Of a DNA stretch of 64,000 bases, positions 12,790-25,195 are shown piece after piece. Made by a program: the position numbers and the translations under genes. The stretch spans positions 1-64,000 of the forward strand of contig CAOLHI010001009.1 in the NCBI GenBank assembly GCA_948474755.1, read 5' to 3'. How positions within the stretch are numbered: position 1 is the first letter of the stretch; every line of letters starts with the position of its first letter. Under the pieces are notes generated by a model. That model worked only from the letters and a program-made list of their open reading frames with translations. It searched no databases and was not told the DNA's origin. Origin of the DNA: Ctenosaura bakeri. Its lineage: Eukaryota; Chordata; Lepidosauria; Squamata; Iguanidae.

Positions 12790-12990
12790 TGGACCCAGGC
12801 ATGATGGAGCTGTGCCTTTTTCTTCTCTCCTTCCAATGCCAGGGCAGTGGCAGTCAGAATGAAGGGAGGGTCTTTCATTTTCTGAGCTTAGACATGATGG
12901 AGCTGCCCTTGCCTCTTCTCTTCCTCCAGTAGAGGCCAGGGAAGGAACAGTTGAGATGGAGGGAGGTAGGCTTCAGAAGGAATTTAATGG
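12790..12990. repeat. degenerate 93-bp tandem duplication
   Basis: CATGATGGAGCTG occurs at about 12800 and again 93 bp later. Both are followed by CTTCTCTCCTTCC-like pyrimidine tracts, GCCAGGGCAGTGGCAG or GCCAGGGAAGGAACAG, and GAGGGAGG. Confidence 0.7.
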
Positions 12991-13744
12991 ATTACTGCAT
13001 CTAAATGAATGCTACCTTTTCTTTCCACTGTGCCAAGTAACTGCTCTTCTTTCACTTTACTAAGGAAAACTTTGACAGACATGAGAACATTTAGTAAGTG
13101 TCAAAACTAACACTGGTAAGGTCAGCAAGCAATTTTAACAACTAATCCCATTATACACATTTATATTTGACGTTTAGTCTAGACTGCAAACATAAATTTC
13201 CTGTTTGCATCAAGGAGTAAAATTGCTCTATATGAAGAAAGCATATAAGGCCTCATAAGCAACACTTGGGCAATTAATAAAAGCAGTCACTGGGCAATAT
13301 AAGAATTATTGAAAACTATGACTGTTGCCACATGCACTCTTATTTCCTAATTTTACTAACAAAACTTCCCCAAACATTTAATCCCTTTTCTTTGTGAAGC
13401 CACAGTCAGCTCTTCTCAAGGAATTATCCATCAGATTACTTCCAAGTAATTTCAAAGAAGCAAGTGCACTACTCTGGAGTTGTATCTTAAATATTAAGAA
13501 GCAGGAGCCAATTATTTCCAATTTTTATAAGATAGAACGATAAATTAGTAATTTCTAACAGCTAACAAAATATTTAATAGACACAAATATATCAGGAGCT
13601 CACCTTTTGAATATCACCATAAAATAAAGTTTTTCAACTAGGAACTGTGGCCAAACCAGGTAGGCCCACTGATTTCAAAACATGGCCCTGGAATAAACTG
13701 GTCATGGACTGCTGGCCTAAATTGCTAGTCCCAACAATAATAGG

Positions 13745-13815
13745 CTCGCACTGAATCAGTGGGATTAATGCTAGTGCTCATTTTCCATTCACCAATTGAT
13801 TCAGTGGGTGAAATC
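13745..13815. repeat. short palindromic repeat with CACTGAATCAGTG
   Basis: CACTGAATCAGTG is itself palindromic, and TTGATTCAGTGGGTG lies about 45 bp further in inverted sense. This may be another member of the 49.3-kb foldback family. Weak. Confidence 0.35.
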
Positions 13816-16005
13816 TAGATAGAATTAGCAATGAGATTTACGCCATTGAAAGTAAATAGAATTAGAAGACGGGCTATCTATTGAGCTAGCTGGAGGATTC
13901 TTTGGGTTGTAGTTCAAAAAATAACTTTTCCAAGCTCTGATTGCAGTTTAATGGCAATATATTTGCCTTTCAGGCATGAGCTGACAGCGTCAATCCCTGA
14001 CATCTTCCACTGAAGTATCTCAATTCTATACGTGATCTTAGCACAGAGACCCACTCAGGGTAGACAAGATGGATCAATAATCTGACTCTATAGAAGAAAG
14101 CTTTATATATTCATATTGCTTCCAAAGAGCTAATCTCCATATGGACTCTTATTGGCCACCAATGGGACCTAGAGCTGGGAAAGGTTGTTCAAACACTTCA
14201 TTTTCAGTTAGAAAAGGATCTGCAAACTCACATATTTGAAAGCTGGTTTTTGGTTGGTTTGTTTTCTTTAAAATAGACTGATTTCTACAAAAATTAGCTT
14301 GTGACCTTTCCAAAGATGACACAAGGCAGAAATTAAGTTTTGGCTACACCTCTATGGGTGATTTAAGAAAACAAAAGTATTAAACCTTTGAACAAGAATA
14401 CTACTCATAGCTACTTAAACATCAGTTTCCAGTCAATTAGTCTGAATACAACACAGCCTCGCATGTTTGGAGAACCTAGGAAGAGGCATTATGATCATTT
14501 TTCATGTGGCTTGAGAAAATCATCCATTTACAGATAATAGGTGATGTACTATCAAATACTTAATCTTCAACACTTTGCAATAGTGTTTCTCTTCTAGCAT
14601 ACTAGCAAGCAATTTAAATGCTTGGGAAGACTTTGTTCTTTAGGAGCTTTTGATAATAGCTGGAAATTCAGTTCCTACACATGATTCATTTGCCAAGATT
14701 GTTCTGAGATTTATACTGGCAAGTATAAGCATGCCACAAGATTTAAACTAGTGTGAATTTTGTTTGGAAAATATTAATCTATTCAGAGGAAAATGGTTTG
14801 GTTTTGCTTTGCTTTTCTGTAGAAAGAATGATCACACAGCAGTCAGGGATGTTATTAGGACTTTTGACCCACCTGCTTCAAATGCAGGGATCTTCACATT
14901 TTGTGAGCAACAAGAAAAAAATGACATCAGAGTTAAATCTCCTGCCTGAAGAACAAAACCAGGTACTGAACCCTTTCTATATCTTACTGATGCAAAGTAA
15001 CACTGTTAACTCTCTATGCTTTAATAAAACAGGTCCAATCCCACCATATAAGCAGCTAAGTGCCCCAGTTTTTTCATTATTTATAGTTTTTTCCATAAAT
15101 ATGATAAATGTAACTAAATTAAATACCAGTGATTAAGTTGTTTTTAAACACTGCTTTCTAACCTGTGAAGAAACTGACTTTAATAGAAGTTTACTCTATA
15201 ATGTGTTCTAGGTCATTCAATCAATGTTTTCTCCATGCTTTCTTCCCAAGTCTGACTTCCACTGAGATTTCAAAAGCTGACTCAATCATGAATGCATATA
15301 TTTTGGACAATAGGCTCTAGATCTCCTATGGAAGATTTTTCTATTAACATTATCAATTTACTCAATTGTTTAGTAACTTAGATTTGACATATAGTTTCGA
15401 CCCATCCCTATTTCTTGAATGTTAAGAAGATATTCTTATTTTAAAAAAATACTTTTAAAAAAATACTTATTTTAAAAAAATAAGAAGATGGCAAAAAAGA
15501 AAAAAAGTCTCTGAAGCCAAAGTCTGCCCAGGTCCAGAATAGTGCATGGCTTGTCTTTTCTAAAATTAAAATGCAATTCAGTTTGAAACATATTATATGT
15601 CTATTAGATTTTTAAAAAGCTATAATCTCTCTCTCCATTCTCTTGTTCTCACCAAATAACTATGAGTTTATATAGTTTAGCATGCTCTTGATTATTTCAA
15701 GATATCAGAGTCAATGAAGAGGTATCTTCATTTGTGTATTTCTACTCAACTATTTTCAGTTTTATGAGAGCTGTATGATGTTGTATGACAGTTCTCCTGC
15801 AGCATGAGCCACCTCTGCAGCCTCCAAGACAAGTCGCTGGGTCTTCCTTCTTCTGACAGGTTAACATAAAAGTATTTTAATCCAACAACTCCTAGTTATG
15901 TGAAGTTTATTATAAGTACATAGCCTTGTCCATAAAAAATACAGTAAATTAAAACTTCAACAGTGCCTACAAACAAGAACCACATCTCCCTAAACAGCTT
16001 GCTTA

Positions 16006-16054
16006 GAATCAACAATAATTCTGACCAATGATCAACAATAATTCTGACCAATAA
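16006..16054. repeat. 22-bp tandem duplication
   Basis: ATCAACAATAATTCTGACCA occurs twice back to back, separated by ATG. Confidence 0.9.
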
Positions 16055-16783
16055 TCCTATAAACAAGCCTGAGATAGTGAGGGGGTGCTCTTAGGGTGCT
16101 AAAAGGCCATAGAGCAGTTTGCTCGATAAAAGAGGTCTTGAGAACAATTGCTTCCTATGGAAATCATATATGAAGTATTAGACACTAAATAGAAGTTTCG
16201 ATAAACAGCCAAAAACACTTTTGCTTTTCATATGGTTTACTTACCTGTTAAGTAAAATAATCCCTTTTCTCAAAACTGCACATTTCAACATGAACACTGA
16301 CATGTGTAAAATTTTGGCTCAGTTTTGTGATATTACATGTAGCTTAATAAAGTCAGATTATTAGAAAAATCTGAAAATTAGCACATATGTCTCATATACA
16401 CATAACCTTGTTAAAATCTTCCTGGGGGGGGGGATGACAGGAGATAGCAGAAGTTTTGAAGAAGAAACCCTATAATGTAGGAGAACAGATTATCCCAATT
16501 TTACGAGGCAATGAAATAATTATTTTCTCAAGGTTATTCAGTGAGTTCAAGGCAGGCACAAAATTTGAAAATGGACATTGGTGGTTCAGTCTGTTCACTA
16601 TTATGATCTCCCGTAGGTCCCACATAACAGGGTGTTTTCTGTTCACAAACTGCAGCCAGCCTCAAATTGGGAAAGATGGGGAGATTTTTCTGGCATCCTG
16701 ATTCTATCTTACTCCACAAAAGATGAACAAAAGTAATTTTGTTTTGTTTGACTTATGCACACAGTCAAAAGCTAAAGTGAAAA

Positions 16784-16784
<1 letters not shown>

Positions 16785-16841
<57 letters not shown>

Positions 16842-16930
16842 TCCCGCATCTTCCGACAGATCGAGGCGGTACTACAACAGTATATCAAATACATTAAAAG
16901 CAATTAAAACATAACCCATCCTCCCCACCC
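16785..16930 (-). mobile_element. LINE 3'-end relic with long (TAA)n tail
   Basis: About 19 uninterrupted TAA/ATA triplets (16785-16841) abut ATCCCGCATCTTCCGACAGA and TCGAGGCGGTACTACAAC, again a LINE 3' end in minus orientation. The triplet run is likely polymorphic. Confidence 0.7.
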
Positions 16931-17547
16931 ACCAACCCATCTAAAAACCCCTAAAACACATTGACTATTAAGAACAAGAGGACAGTTGGACAATACGAAG
17001 ACAAAACATATACCAGTCAGTGATGCATTATGTAATGTGCATAAAGACTGCTTGACAATTAAGGTGGGGGGGTGACAAGAGACCTCTGGTCTCAGCTTTC
17101 CTGAACAGGTGATTCACTTTCAAACTAAAACTGAGAGAAAGGGGAAGATATCAACAAGCTGCAAGTATCATGACTCAGTTCAGAAATGGAGTGTCTAGAA
17201 AGACCGAAATATTTATTCATTGGCACTTGATTCCACTTCTTTTGTTCATCCTCTGACACAAATACTGCTACAGAGTAATGCTGGCAGAGGATGGTACACA
17301 GAATAACACTGGATATGCAGCTGAACAAGGGTTTACTACAACAGCTGACATTACTGTCCCTCAACAGTGTTGCCAGAACAGACAGATGGACAGAGAACCT
17401 TGTGAGCTTTGTTGCAGGCCTTGGTTTCTTGAAGTGCCTACTTATAGGATGGTTCATTATTATCGTGCTGAATACTCTCATATGAGGTGAGGTCCCTTTA
17501 AACTGTTCCAATACAACAAAGAACAGATTTCTATATCTAGCTATCTT

Positions 17548-17630
17548 CAGTGGCATAGTTAGAGATTTTTCCACCCAGGGTGCTCCCTGAGTTTGCTGCC
17601 CTCTCAATACACACCAAAAATCCATTCTTC

Positions 17631-17675
<45 letters not shown>

Positions 17676-18730
17676 TCCTCCTCACACAGACATGCATCTC
17701 ACCTTCCCACCCCACTTCCCCTTAAGCATCCCTCTGCCCTACTGGTAAGGAGGAAATCAAATGGGATAATGAATAGTTCCTTTAGCTGGGGTTACTACTG
17801 CATGGTGGTGGCAGTGATGTCTGTCGCTAGGAGTACAAGCTCCTGGCTCCGTGCTTTCTGCCTCCACTTCAAATTTGCTAGAACCAGCTGACAAGCCAGG
17901 GCAAAGGCAGCTCCACAGCAAAGCAATGACATTAGCAGGATTTCTCAGAGCTGTACAGTGGCTGAGGAGGAGAAGGTGGCAGCAATGGTGACTGGAGCAA
18001 TAAGGGGGATGGAGAGAGCAGGTTACAGAGCTTCCCCTGAGGTAGGTGGGCGGGTAGCCAGGCAAGACGGTCCTTTAGCTACAGAGCCAAAAGAAGGCAG
18101 AAAAGGGGGGATGGTGGGAGCGGCATGTGTGAGAAAGATTCTCAAAGAATTCATTCTCCCTTGCTCCTCCTTTGCCCATTTCTCCTCCCCTCTTCCTCTT
18201 CTTCCTCCCTATCCCACTCACCCCACACACATGCACACACCAAGCTGCCCTCTATTTGTAAATTCAGAGACTCTCCCAATCCCTGGATGAAAAGCCCAGG
18301 GCTGACCAGTCTTTGTGTCATCCGGAGGAAATGAAGCTCGCCAGGGGTGCAGGTGGTGGGTGGGCTAGCTGAGGTGAAGAGAGAGAGCGAATAGACAGGA
18401 GGGAGGAGGAGGAAGAAAAGCAGCACATGCGCAGTTTGTGTAGGAGTATGCATAACAGAAGGACAGAGGGGGAGTGTGGGGGTGTGGCTGGGAAGGAAGG
18501 AAGATGAACTCTTCAAAGTAAACCAGCCCAAGTGGGAGACTCAGCTTGGGCAACTGGTTGCGCCACTTTGGATGGGAGGGGGAAGTGTAGTGAGGGAGTG
18601 GATGCATGGGAACCATGCCTCACATTGGAACTGGGAGGCATGAGGGAGAACAGGCAAGGAGTGGCAGTGCCCCCAAAGATGTGCTGCCGGGGGCGAACAG
18701 CCACCTCAGCACCCCCTCTCTACACCACTG
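17548..18730. mobile_element. hAT-type DNA transposon, non-autonomous, 1183 bp, 8-bp target duplication
   Basis: The left end begins CAGTGGCATAGTTAGAG and the right end, reverse-complemented, begins CAGTGGTGTAGAGAGGG. Perfect 8-bp direct repeats GCTATCTT flank it at 17540-17547 and 18731-18738, the hAT hallmark. The interior is GC-richer than the surrounding intron, with an (ATC)n run and purine-rich stretches. It has long chance open frames on both strands but no recognisable transposase. It probably moved in trans. Confidence 0.92.
17631..17675 (+). repeat. (TCA)n microsatellite inside the hAT element
   Basis: About 14-15 uninterrupted TCA triplets lie 85 bp inside the left end of the hAT element. 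The length is likely polymorphic. Confidence 0.95.
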
Positions 18731-19134
18731 GCTATCTTCTATTAAGGTATGGTTGATCTTCTATCGCACCACCCAAATACAGAGACAGCACTACAAGCAT
18801 GAACAGAAAAGTGCTTTTTTTTTTTTTTAAAGATACCAAACACTTTTGGTTTTTTTTCTCAGTAGGCTGCCCACAGTAATCACCTGATAAGCGAATTTTC
18901 AATTTGTTTCTGCAGTTCATTTCTTCCTGCTGTTACTTCAGTTTCCACCTTCCATATTAAATCCACAATGTCCTACTCCAATTTCAGGACATAAAATGGT
19001 CAACAGAAATCAAGGTGGTGCAAGAACCACAAGGTTTCGGGGAAGATTCAAAAGAGGAATGTCTATGATGGGCTGATGAACAGTTATCTATTCATGACGA
19101 GTGTGTAATTTGTGGCTCCCAGAGGCTTTTAGAC

Positions 19135-19205
19135 TGTTCACCTTGCCATTGGCTATGCTTGCTAAGCTGATGGGAGCTTTAGTCCAACCTGTGGAGGACA
19201 ATAAA
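19135..19205. mobile_element. hAT-type MITE relic
   Basis: CCATTGGCTATGCTTGC followed by GATGGGAGCTTTAGTCCAAC is the characteristic half of the same palindromic family. Only one arm is clear. Confidence 0.5.
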
Positions 19206-20000
19206 TTGCATACTATAAGGTATTTTTCAAAACTTCTGCTATCTCCTGTCTTTCTTTCTTTTCTTTTTTTTTTTTGCCACTTCATTGTTTGTTTAAGCTG
19301 ATGCAGAGTTGCCTCCCTGGCAAATGTCACACCTTGAGCATCCATGTCTCTACCTTGAGTGCCTCTCTATATCTAAAAGTATAGGAATGTAGTATTCCAA
19401 ATAAATCCTATTAAGAGTTACTTATACTGCTTCAAGTCTGGTTATTTGAACAAGAGACTTCACTGTTGTTTACTATCTGCAAAACTATAATTTTTGATGG
19501 AATGTTCAGTATACAGCTTTACAGTAATCAGCTTATACTATGATTTACTTCATAAACTAATTCTTATTTAATATGTTTTATTTTGCTTAATTCCCATTTA
19601 ATAAAAACACAGCTTTATATCAGAAATCGAATATTATTATACTTTGGAATGCCAACAAACACAGTCATCATGGGTCTGATGTTAGGATTAAAACAAAAAG
19701 AAAGTTGAATCTGTATTCAGAAGGTTTCAGTTCTTGACCTTTCAGGCCTGATCCTGATCTGCGTAGAATCTAATATCCTAAGCAACTCTGAAAATTCAGA
19801 TGTGGCGCCCTCCAGATTTATGATGTACAGTTCTTTCACCATTTACCACTTCTGAAATATATGCAGGGGAACAGATTCAGGGACACTAATTGATGGGTTA
19901 GAATAACCCAATTAGAACAGAATTGGTGTTCAGCAGGGGGATTTGGGATTTTCCAGAATATTTTTACTCATAATGATATGCTCATCAAATATATAAGATA

Positions 20001-20322
20001 CAGTCAGCCCTTCATATTCATGCATTCTGCATCCATGCATTCAATCAACCATGGCTCAGAAGTATTTAGGGGAAAAAATCCAAAGCAAACCTTGATTTTG
20101 CTGCATGCAGAGCACTACACTGCTGTGTAGGGATATCCAATTGTTGCCTGCCCCCCTCGCCATTTTATAGATCCTCAGGCTCTCTCAGGCACTCATTTGA
20201 ATTGTTCACCATTTTATATAAGAGACACCATTTTACTACACTATTGAATATAATGGGACTTAAAACATCCATGGATTTTGGTGTCCTGAAACCAAACCTA
20301 TGTGGATGTCGAGGGCCCACTG
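20001..20322. mobile_element. Tc1/mariner-superfamily (pogo/Tigger-like) MITE, 322 bp
   Basis: Ends CAGTCAGCCCTTCATATTCA and, from the right, CAGTGGGCCCTCGACATCCA form imperfect inverted repeats. TA flanks both sides (19999-20000, 20323-20324). Internal CATCCATGGATTTTGG is typical of Tigger-like derivatives. No transposase. Confidence 0.85.
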
Positions 20323-21980
20323 TACGAGAGTTAGGGATACTGGAGAGTTTTTCATTGGTCTATCATTTTAAGCCTATCTCCAGTACACATTTCTGTGAAT
20401 ATCAGAACTGGAACGCAGTTATGCTTCAGACTGCAGACTTCTCCAAATTTGCTATGAAATTCTCAGTTTAAAAATACATATTTTGTAAAATATGAATACA
20501 AACTTTTAAGTAGAAAACTCCATAATTTAAATACAATTTTTGTGCTTTTTAAAGAACTGCACAAATTAGCACGGACAAAACTTATGGCTCAACATACACA
20601 AAATGACACCGATTAGAAACAGCTGATCCAAAATACCAGAGAGGTTAAAAACAAACATAAGAGAGAAGCACCCTGAGAAAGTAAAATAGATGTCTGCTTT
20701 TTTATTAAGTAAACCAACACCATTCAAACTAGTTGTGTAACCAAATTATTAATTGCCTGTGCTGATGTTTAGAGATGTACCATAAAAGTAGCTCAAACCC
20801 TGTTACAGACATATCAAGAAAAATGTGGTTCTTCCCAGTAGCAGGCATCTGACTGTAATTCAGCACTTTTCACATCCAAAACTTTATAAAACCACTTCTT
20901 AGAATTAGATTATGGCAAGAACTCTAACCCTACAAAATGTTTCCCTCACAATGAAAATCCCTCTTTATTTATTTATTTATTGGTCAATGTTTCATACAAC
21001 TTTCAGATAAATTCTATGAAGGATTAATGGTGAGCCATTTTAATGCTTTCAGCTCATCTATAAATCTGATTTTGACCATTCATATTGAAGATCTGTATTA
21101 ATATGCAACTGTCTCTAGCTGATAGGTTCTGTTAAGCTCTTCAGTAGGATAAAAGGGAAATTTCACATAAATCAAGATGATGCCTTGTTCTTATTTCTCG
21201 CACTCTTGGGCAAAGGACAGTACACTGAGGACTTCCTACCGAAGTATACATCACCCAGGCTGAAGCCAACTGAAAGCTAGAGCACAGAGAAGCAGCTACT
21301 TATATCTCAGGCCATGACCAGAATGAAATCTTCATTTCAGCTATGCTGGGCTGCCACTCGCAGCCAGTGAATTTGAATTTATTGGTGGTATTTCCAGTCC
21401 TTCCCTGGAACCCATGTAACTGCACAGACTTCTGGGATGGAGAAATCCAGCAACCATTCAATTGCCAGAGATGGTGCTTGCCACATCATTTTGCCCCATA
21501 ATACATCATGGAGAGCTATTCTAAATGAAAATTGTCTTACAACAATTCTTCCACTTTTTTTTCAAACATTGCAGCAGAAAGACCAGGGTCTTTCAACAGA
21601 TACCAATGAATAATTACACTTTTTTCATATTCAGTTTAATATATAAAATATACACTTATACTCACATGAACTGCTCTAGTAAGTAGAATATATTACCTTA
21701 ACACAGGCAGGGGACAGAAAAACCCTTGTTCAGAGAAGGAGAAGCTGATACCCTTCCTATAAGCTTATATTTTATATTATCACTCCAGAGTCATATAAGC
21801 AAACCTGAAATTTAAAAGTCAGAAAGCAACAGTTCTTCAAACAGCAGTGAAAAAAAGATGTAGCTGATCTCCATTATAGCGACCACTTCCTTCAAATACT
21901 GCTGGATGAGCAATGCAGTTCTGAGGGTACAGTGCAAGGCAGCCAGCTGCTTTCAAGAATGTATACGAATAAAAGGAATA

Positions 21981-22602
21981 TCCATCTCCTTTGTCAGTAA
22001 AGAGAGGAACATGGCTTCATGGACCTGGGCTTCCAATGCCTGTATCAGTTAAGAAAGGATTGTCCATCTCCTTCCTCAGTCAAGACAGGTGCATGGTTTT
22101 GCAAAGCCAGGCATCCTGTGCCTTTCTCAGTCAAGGAAGGAATGTCTGTCTCCTTCCTTGACCAAGAAAGGTGCATCGTCTCACAGAACTGGGCTTCCTG
22201 TGCCTCTCTTGGCTAAGGTGCACATCTTCCTCTGCTGAGATAGGCATGTGGTTTCGTGAAGCCAGGCTTCCCGCACACCTCTCTCAGCCAAGGAGGCAGG
22301 GAGACTTCTTCCTTGGCCAAGAGAGGTATGAGAAGCCCAGCTGCACCTTGCCATTTACCTCTTTCAGCCAGGGGTGAAAGAGACTCCTTCCTCAGCCAAC
22401 AGAGGCATGGGCAGAGCTGTGTGCCCCTCTCTGCCACGGAGGGAAGGAGATTCATTCCTCAGCCAAGAGAGGAGCAGGAGATCTGGCTGTGCCTCACTGC
22501 AAGCTTCTCTTGGCTGTGGATGAAGGGAGACTCCTTTGTCAGCCAAGAAAGGCATGGGAAGTCCAGCTCTGTGAAATCATGCACCTCTTTTGCCCACCAG
22601 CA
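21981..22602. repeat. Minisatellite, about 8 units of 67-85 bp with internal hairpin
   Basis: Units are marked by (A/G)(G/C)CAAGA(G/A)AGG-type blocks at about 21992, 22077, 22161, 22234, 22315, 22396, 22463 and 22540. They are divergent, GC-richer than the surrounding intron, and several contain inverted halves: TCAAGGAAGG (22131-22140) with CCTTCCTTGA (22152-22161), and GCCAAGGA (22287-22294) with TCCTTGGC (22310-22317). Because unit lengths vary and stops are few, frames are open on both strands (134 codons at 22256-22660), but they resemble no protein and run in several frames. Confidence 0.88.
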
Positions 22603-22821
22603 CAAAGCGAGGACTCAGCCCAGTGGCAGCAGCCACGGTTCTGGAGTGGCTCATGGGTAAGTGAAATTGTGGATACTGGTCCAGCAGATACTGGAGACAA
22701 ATGGTATATAGTCACATTTAGAATCAATGTTGGGGAAAGGAGACAGCACTGACACTGAAACCTCATCATGAGGAAAATAAAGAGTCTGTTAGCAACAGAC
22801 CACAAATTTCCTAAACTTAGT

Positions 22822-22905
22822 AACTACTACTACTAATCCTCAATTTCTATATCCCACCTTTTCCCGCAAATTTGGTGGTCTTATGAGGAAAGGCCCTCCA
22901 AGTCA
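22822..22905 (-). mobile_element. LINE 3'-end relic with (ACT)n tail
   Basis: CTACTACTACTAATCCTC then TTTCTATATCCCACCTTTTC and AATTTGGTGGTCTTATGAGG matches the same LINE 3' end as at 26.2 kb. Confidence 0.55.
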
Positions 22906-24135
22906 CAGTTCTTTTTCTATCAATCAGGCACTGGAACTGGCACAGGAACTGGAGAGGAAGGCATTTGCTTTGGTTATAGACGACTTGTGAAGTTCATTTT
23001 TAAGCTGTACTCCTCACTCAGTATGTATCCACAGTATGCTGTATGCTCTTAAAGCATCTTGGTTTTCCCACTATGAAATCTTCTGATCTGTAGTTTGGTC
23101 AGTGGGTAGTTAGAAGTCTTAAAGGAGTTCATTAGAGCTTTCTCTAGCACGGAACTCTAACAATTTCAACAAACAAGACCCATGATTCCATGAGAGAGAA
23201 CATGGAGGTTACAGTATATCCAACTGCCATAACTGTGTGGTGTAGATATATTCTTTGCTTAACTCAGTTTCTTTTCAGACCTTTGCCTATACTCCTCCTC
23301 CACTCCATCCCCATTTTTGACCCTTTCAACAAACCTAAAGTAACCACCACACAGAAACATCAGGTCATACTGAGCCAAAAAAATGGAAATCAACAGAAAC
23401 ACAAATACATTTGTTTTACTTAGTTTTCTTTACTATCAGAAAGATAAACCAGAGCAGTTTGAGAAACTACATGAAATTAATTTTAAAAAACAGACACTGT
23501 TCTAAGGTGGAGGGAGACACCTTTGTCACTTTCCATCCAATATTGCTAAACTTGAGTATAAACGCTGATATTTTGAATTGACTCTCTTTTATATAGCAGT
23601 GTTTTCTAGTGAGAACTTTGAAAATTCTTCAGACACTAAAAAATGAGAAGTAGGCTTCATCATAGCCTGTGAACTAATAAACTGCTGCTGTTTAGCAGCC
23701 TGTCGATCATTGCTCAACTAACTCAGAGGATTCTTGCTACCGTTTTGGTTCCAGTCATTTACTCAGCAAGAGTCACTTTTCAACGTGAGAGTTACAATTG
23801 TTGGCTTCATGAAAAATATCAGGTGTATAAGGTAGTTAAGATCAGTGCTTTTAAGCTATCTGAAGTAAGGGACTGGCAGAGATCTTTTTTCCCCTCCCAA
23901 TGTCCCAGTGACTGGCACCACATTTGTGCACATTGACTACCACTGTTTCTTTTTCCCTGGAAATTCACCATCAACTGATAGTCGCCAACAGCTCAGGGAT
24001 CAGCACTGGTTCACAGATTACCACTACAAATAGCATTGGCGTAAATAATCGTGTTAAACTGAACTATCAAAACTACACTTGTACTAAAGTAAACAAGTCA
24101 ACAGCAATATTCACTGAGAAGCTAAATCAGAGCTG

Positions 24136-24333
24136 TATCACACTATACTGTTATAGTGCTATTCTTCCACTTTCAACATCCTATGGAATCCTGGGATTTG
24201 CAGTTTAGGGAGAGGTTTAGAATTCTCAACCAGAGAGTTCTTGGGCCCCACTAAACTATAAACTCCAGAATTCCACAGGATGTTGCCATGGCATTAAAGT
24301 GGAATAATAGTGCTAGAACAGTGTAGCGTGATA
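24136..24333. mobile_element. Foldback MITE, 198 bp
   Basis: The outer arms TATCACACTATACTGTTATA and, reverse-complemented from the right, TATCACGCTACACTGTTCTA are long inverted repeats continuing inwards (CTATTCTTCCACTTT, AACATCCTATGGAATCCTGG). The whole unit is a large imperfect palindrome. A partial copy lies at 36.83 kb. Superfamily not certain; hAT is possible. Confidence 0.75.
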
Positions 24334-24424
24334 GGGTCCTCAGACACTGACTATGCTATTATTATGTAGCAATCCTATTTGTTACAGCAAATCACCATTT
24401 CACAAATGCCACCTCAAGAAAACA

Positions 24425-24600
24425 CACCGCATTAGACGCATTAGCATATAAGACACACCTCATTTATGTGCCAGCAAATACTGTTTGCCAGCACATAAGA
24501 TGCACTGGTGTATAAGATGCTTCACATTTTCAAACAGTATTTTTCAAGGAAAAAAATTAGTCTTGTACGCCAGCAAACAGGCTACTTTCTGGGGCAAAGA
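24425..24600. mobile_element. relic of a 'TATAAGACGCAC'-type DNA repeat
   Basis: GCATATAAGACACACCTCAT, GGTGTATAAGATGCTTC and GTCTTGTACGCCAGC resemble degenerate pieces of the same broad type as the element at 5.2 kb. Ends are not resolvable. Confidence 0.4.
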
Positions 24601-24954
24601 CTAATTCTTAAGCAAACACTTTGCCCCTAGCTCTTTTTCTATTCTTTCTGAAGATATTAAATAATCTGCTTGGTAGAAACTAATTACATAAAGATGTAAG
24701 CCAACATGATTACCACAACAAAGAAGCTGCAGAATGGTATAAATACAAGGTTATGCATAAGCATTTTTTTTCTTCTCTATAACTCTAGAATCTGGACTAA
24801 ACCAATGAAGCTAAACAACAAGAGATCCAAGACAGATATAAGGAAATACATCTGCACAAAGCACATATGGGAAGTGTGGTTAACTCCATCTGCCATATGA
24901 CGTAGTGATGCCATCAATTTGGTTGACTTTAAAGGAGGATCAAATTCATGCAAA

Positions 24955-25195
24955 ATCAGGCTATCAAAGGCTACTAGTCACAATGGCTACATTATTACCT
25001 CCAATGTGAGAGACAGTATGCTTCTCAGTATCAGCTGCTGGGGAAAACAATAAGGAGGATGCTACTGCCCTCATGACTTACTTGCAGGCTCCCCACAAGT
25101 GTCTGGTTGATCACTACAGGAACAGAATGGTAGACAAAATAGGTCTTTCATCTGATCCACTTCTGTTTATTCTCCTCAGAATAAGTAGCTATGGG
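24955..25195 (+). repeat. Interspersed repeat ('ctgatccagcagg' family), copy 1
   Basis: AGTATCAGCTGCTGGGGAAA, CAGGCTCCCCACAAGTGTCT, GGTTGATCACTACAGGAAC and TTTCATCTGATCCACTTCTG follow a dispersed squamate repeat. A second copy with the same block order lies at 30.2 kb. The element class is not clear to me; a LINE 3' region is likely. Confidence 0.6.

Noticed and set aside
17125..17625. 166-codon minus-strand frame
   Set aside because: It crosses the left end of the hAT insertion, so it cannot be an ancestral gene, and it matches no known protein.
22256..22660. 134-codon plus-strand frame
   Set aside because: It is entirely within the minisatellite; the unit length is not a multiple of three and the frame does not repeat a peptide.
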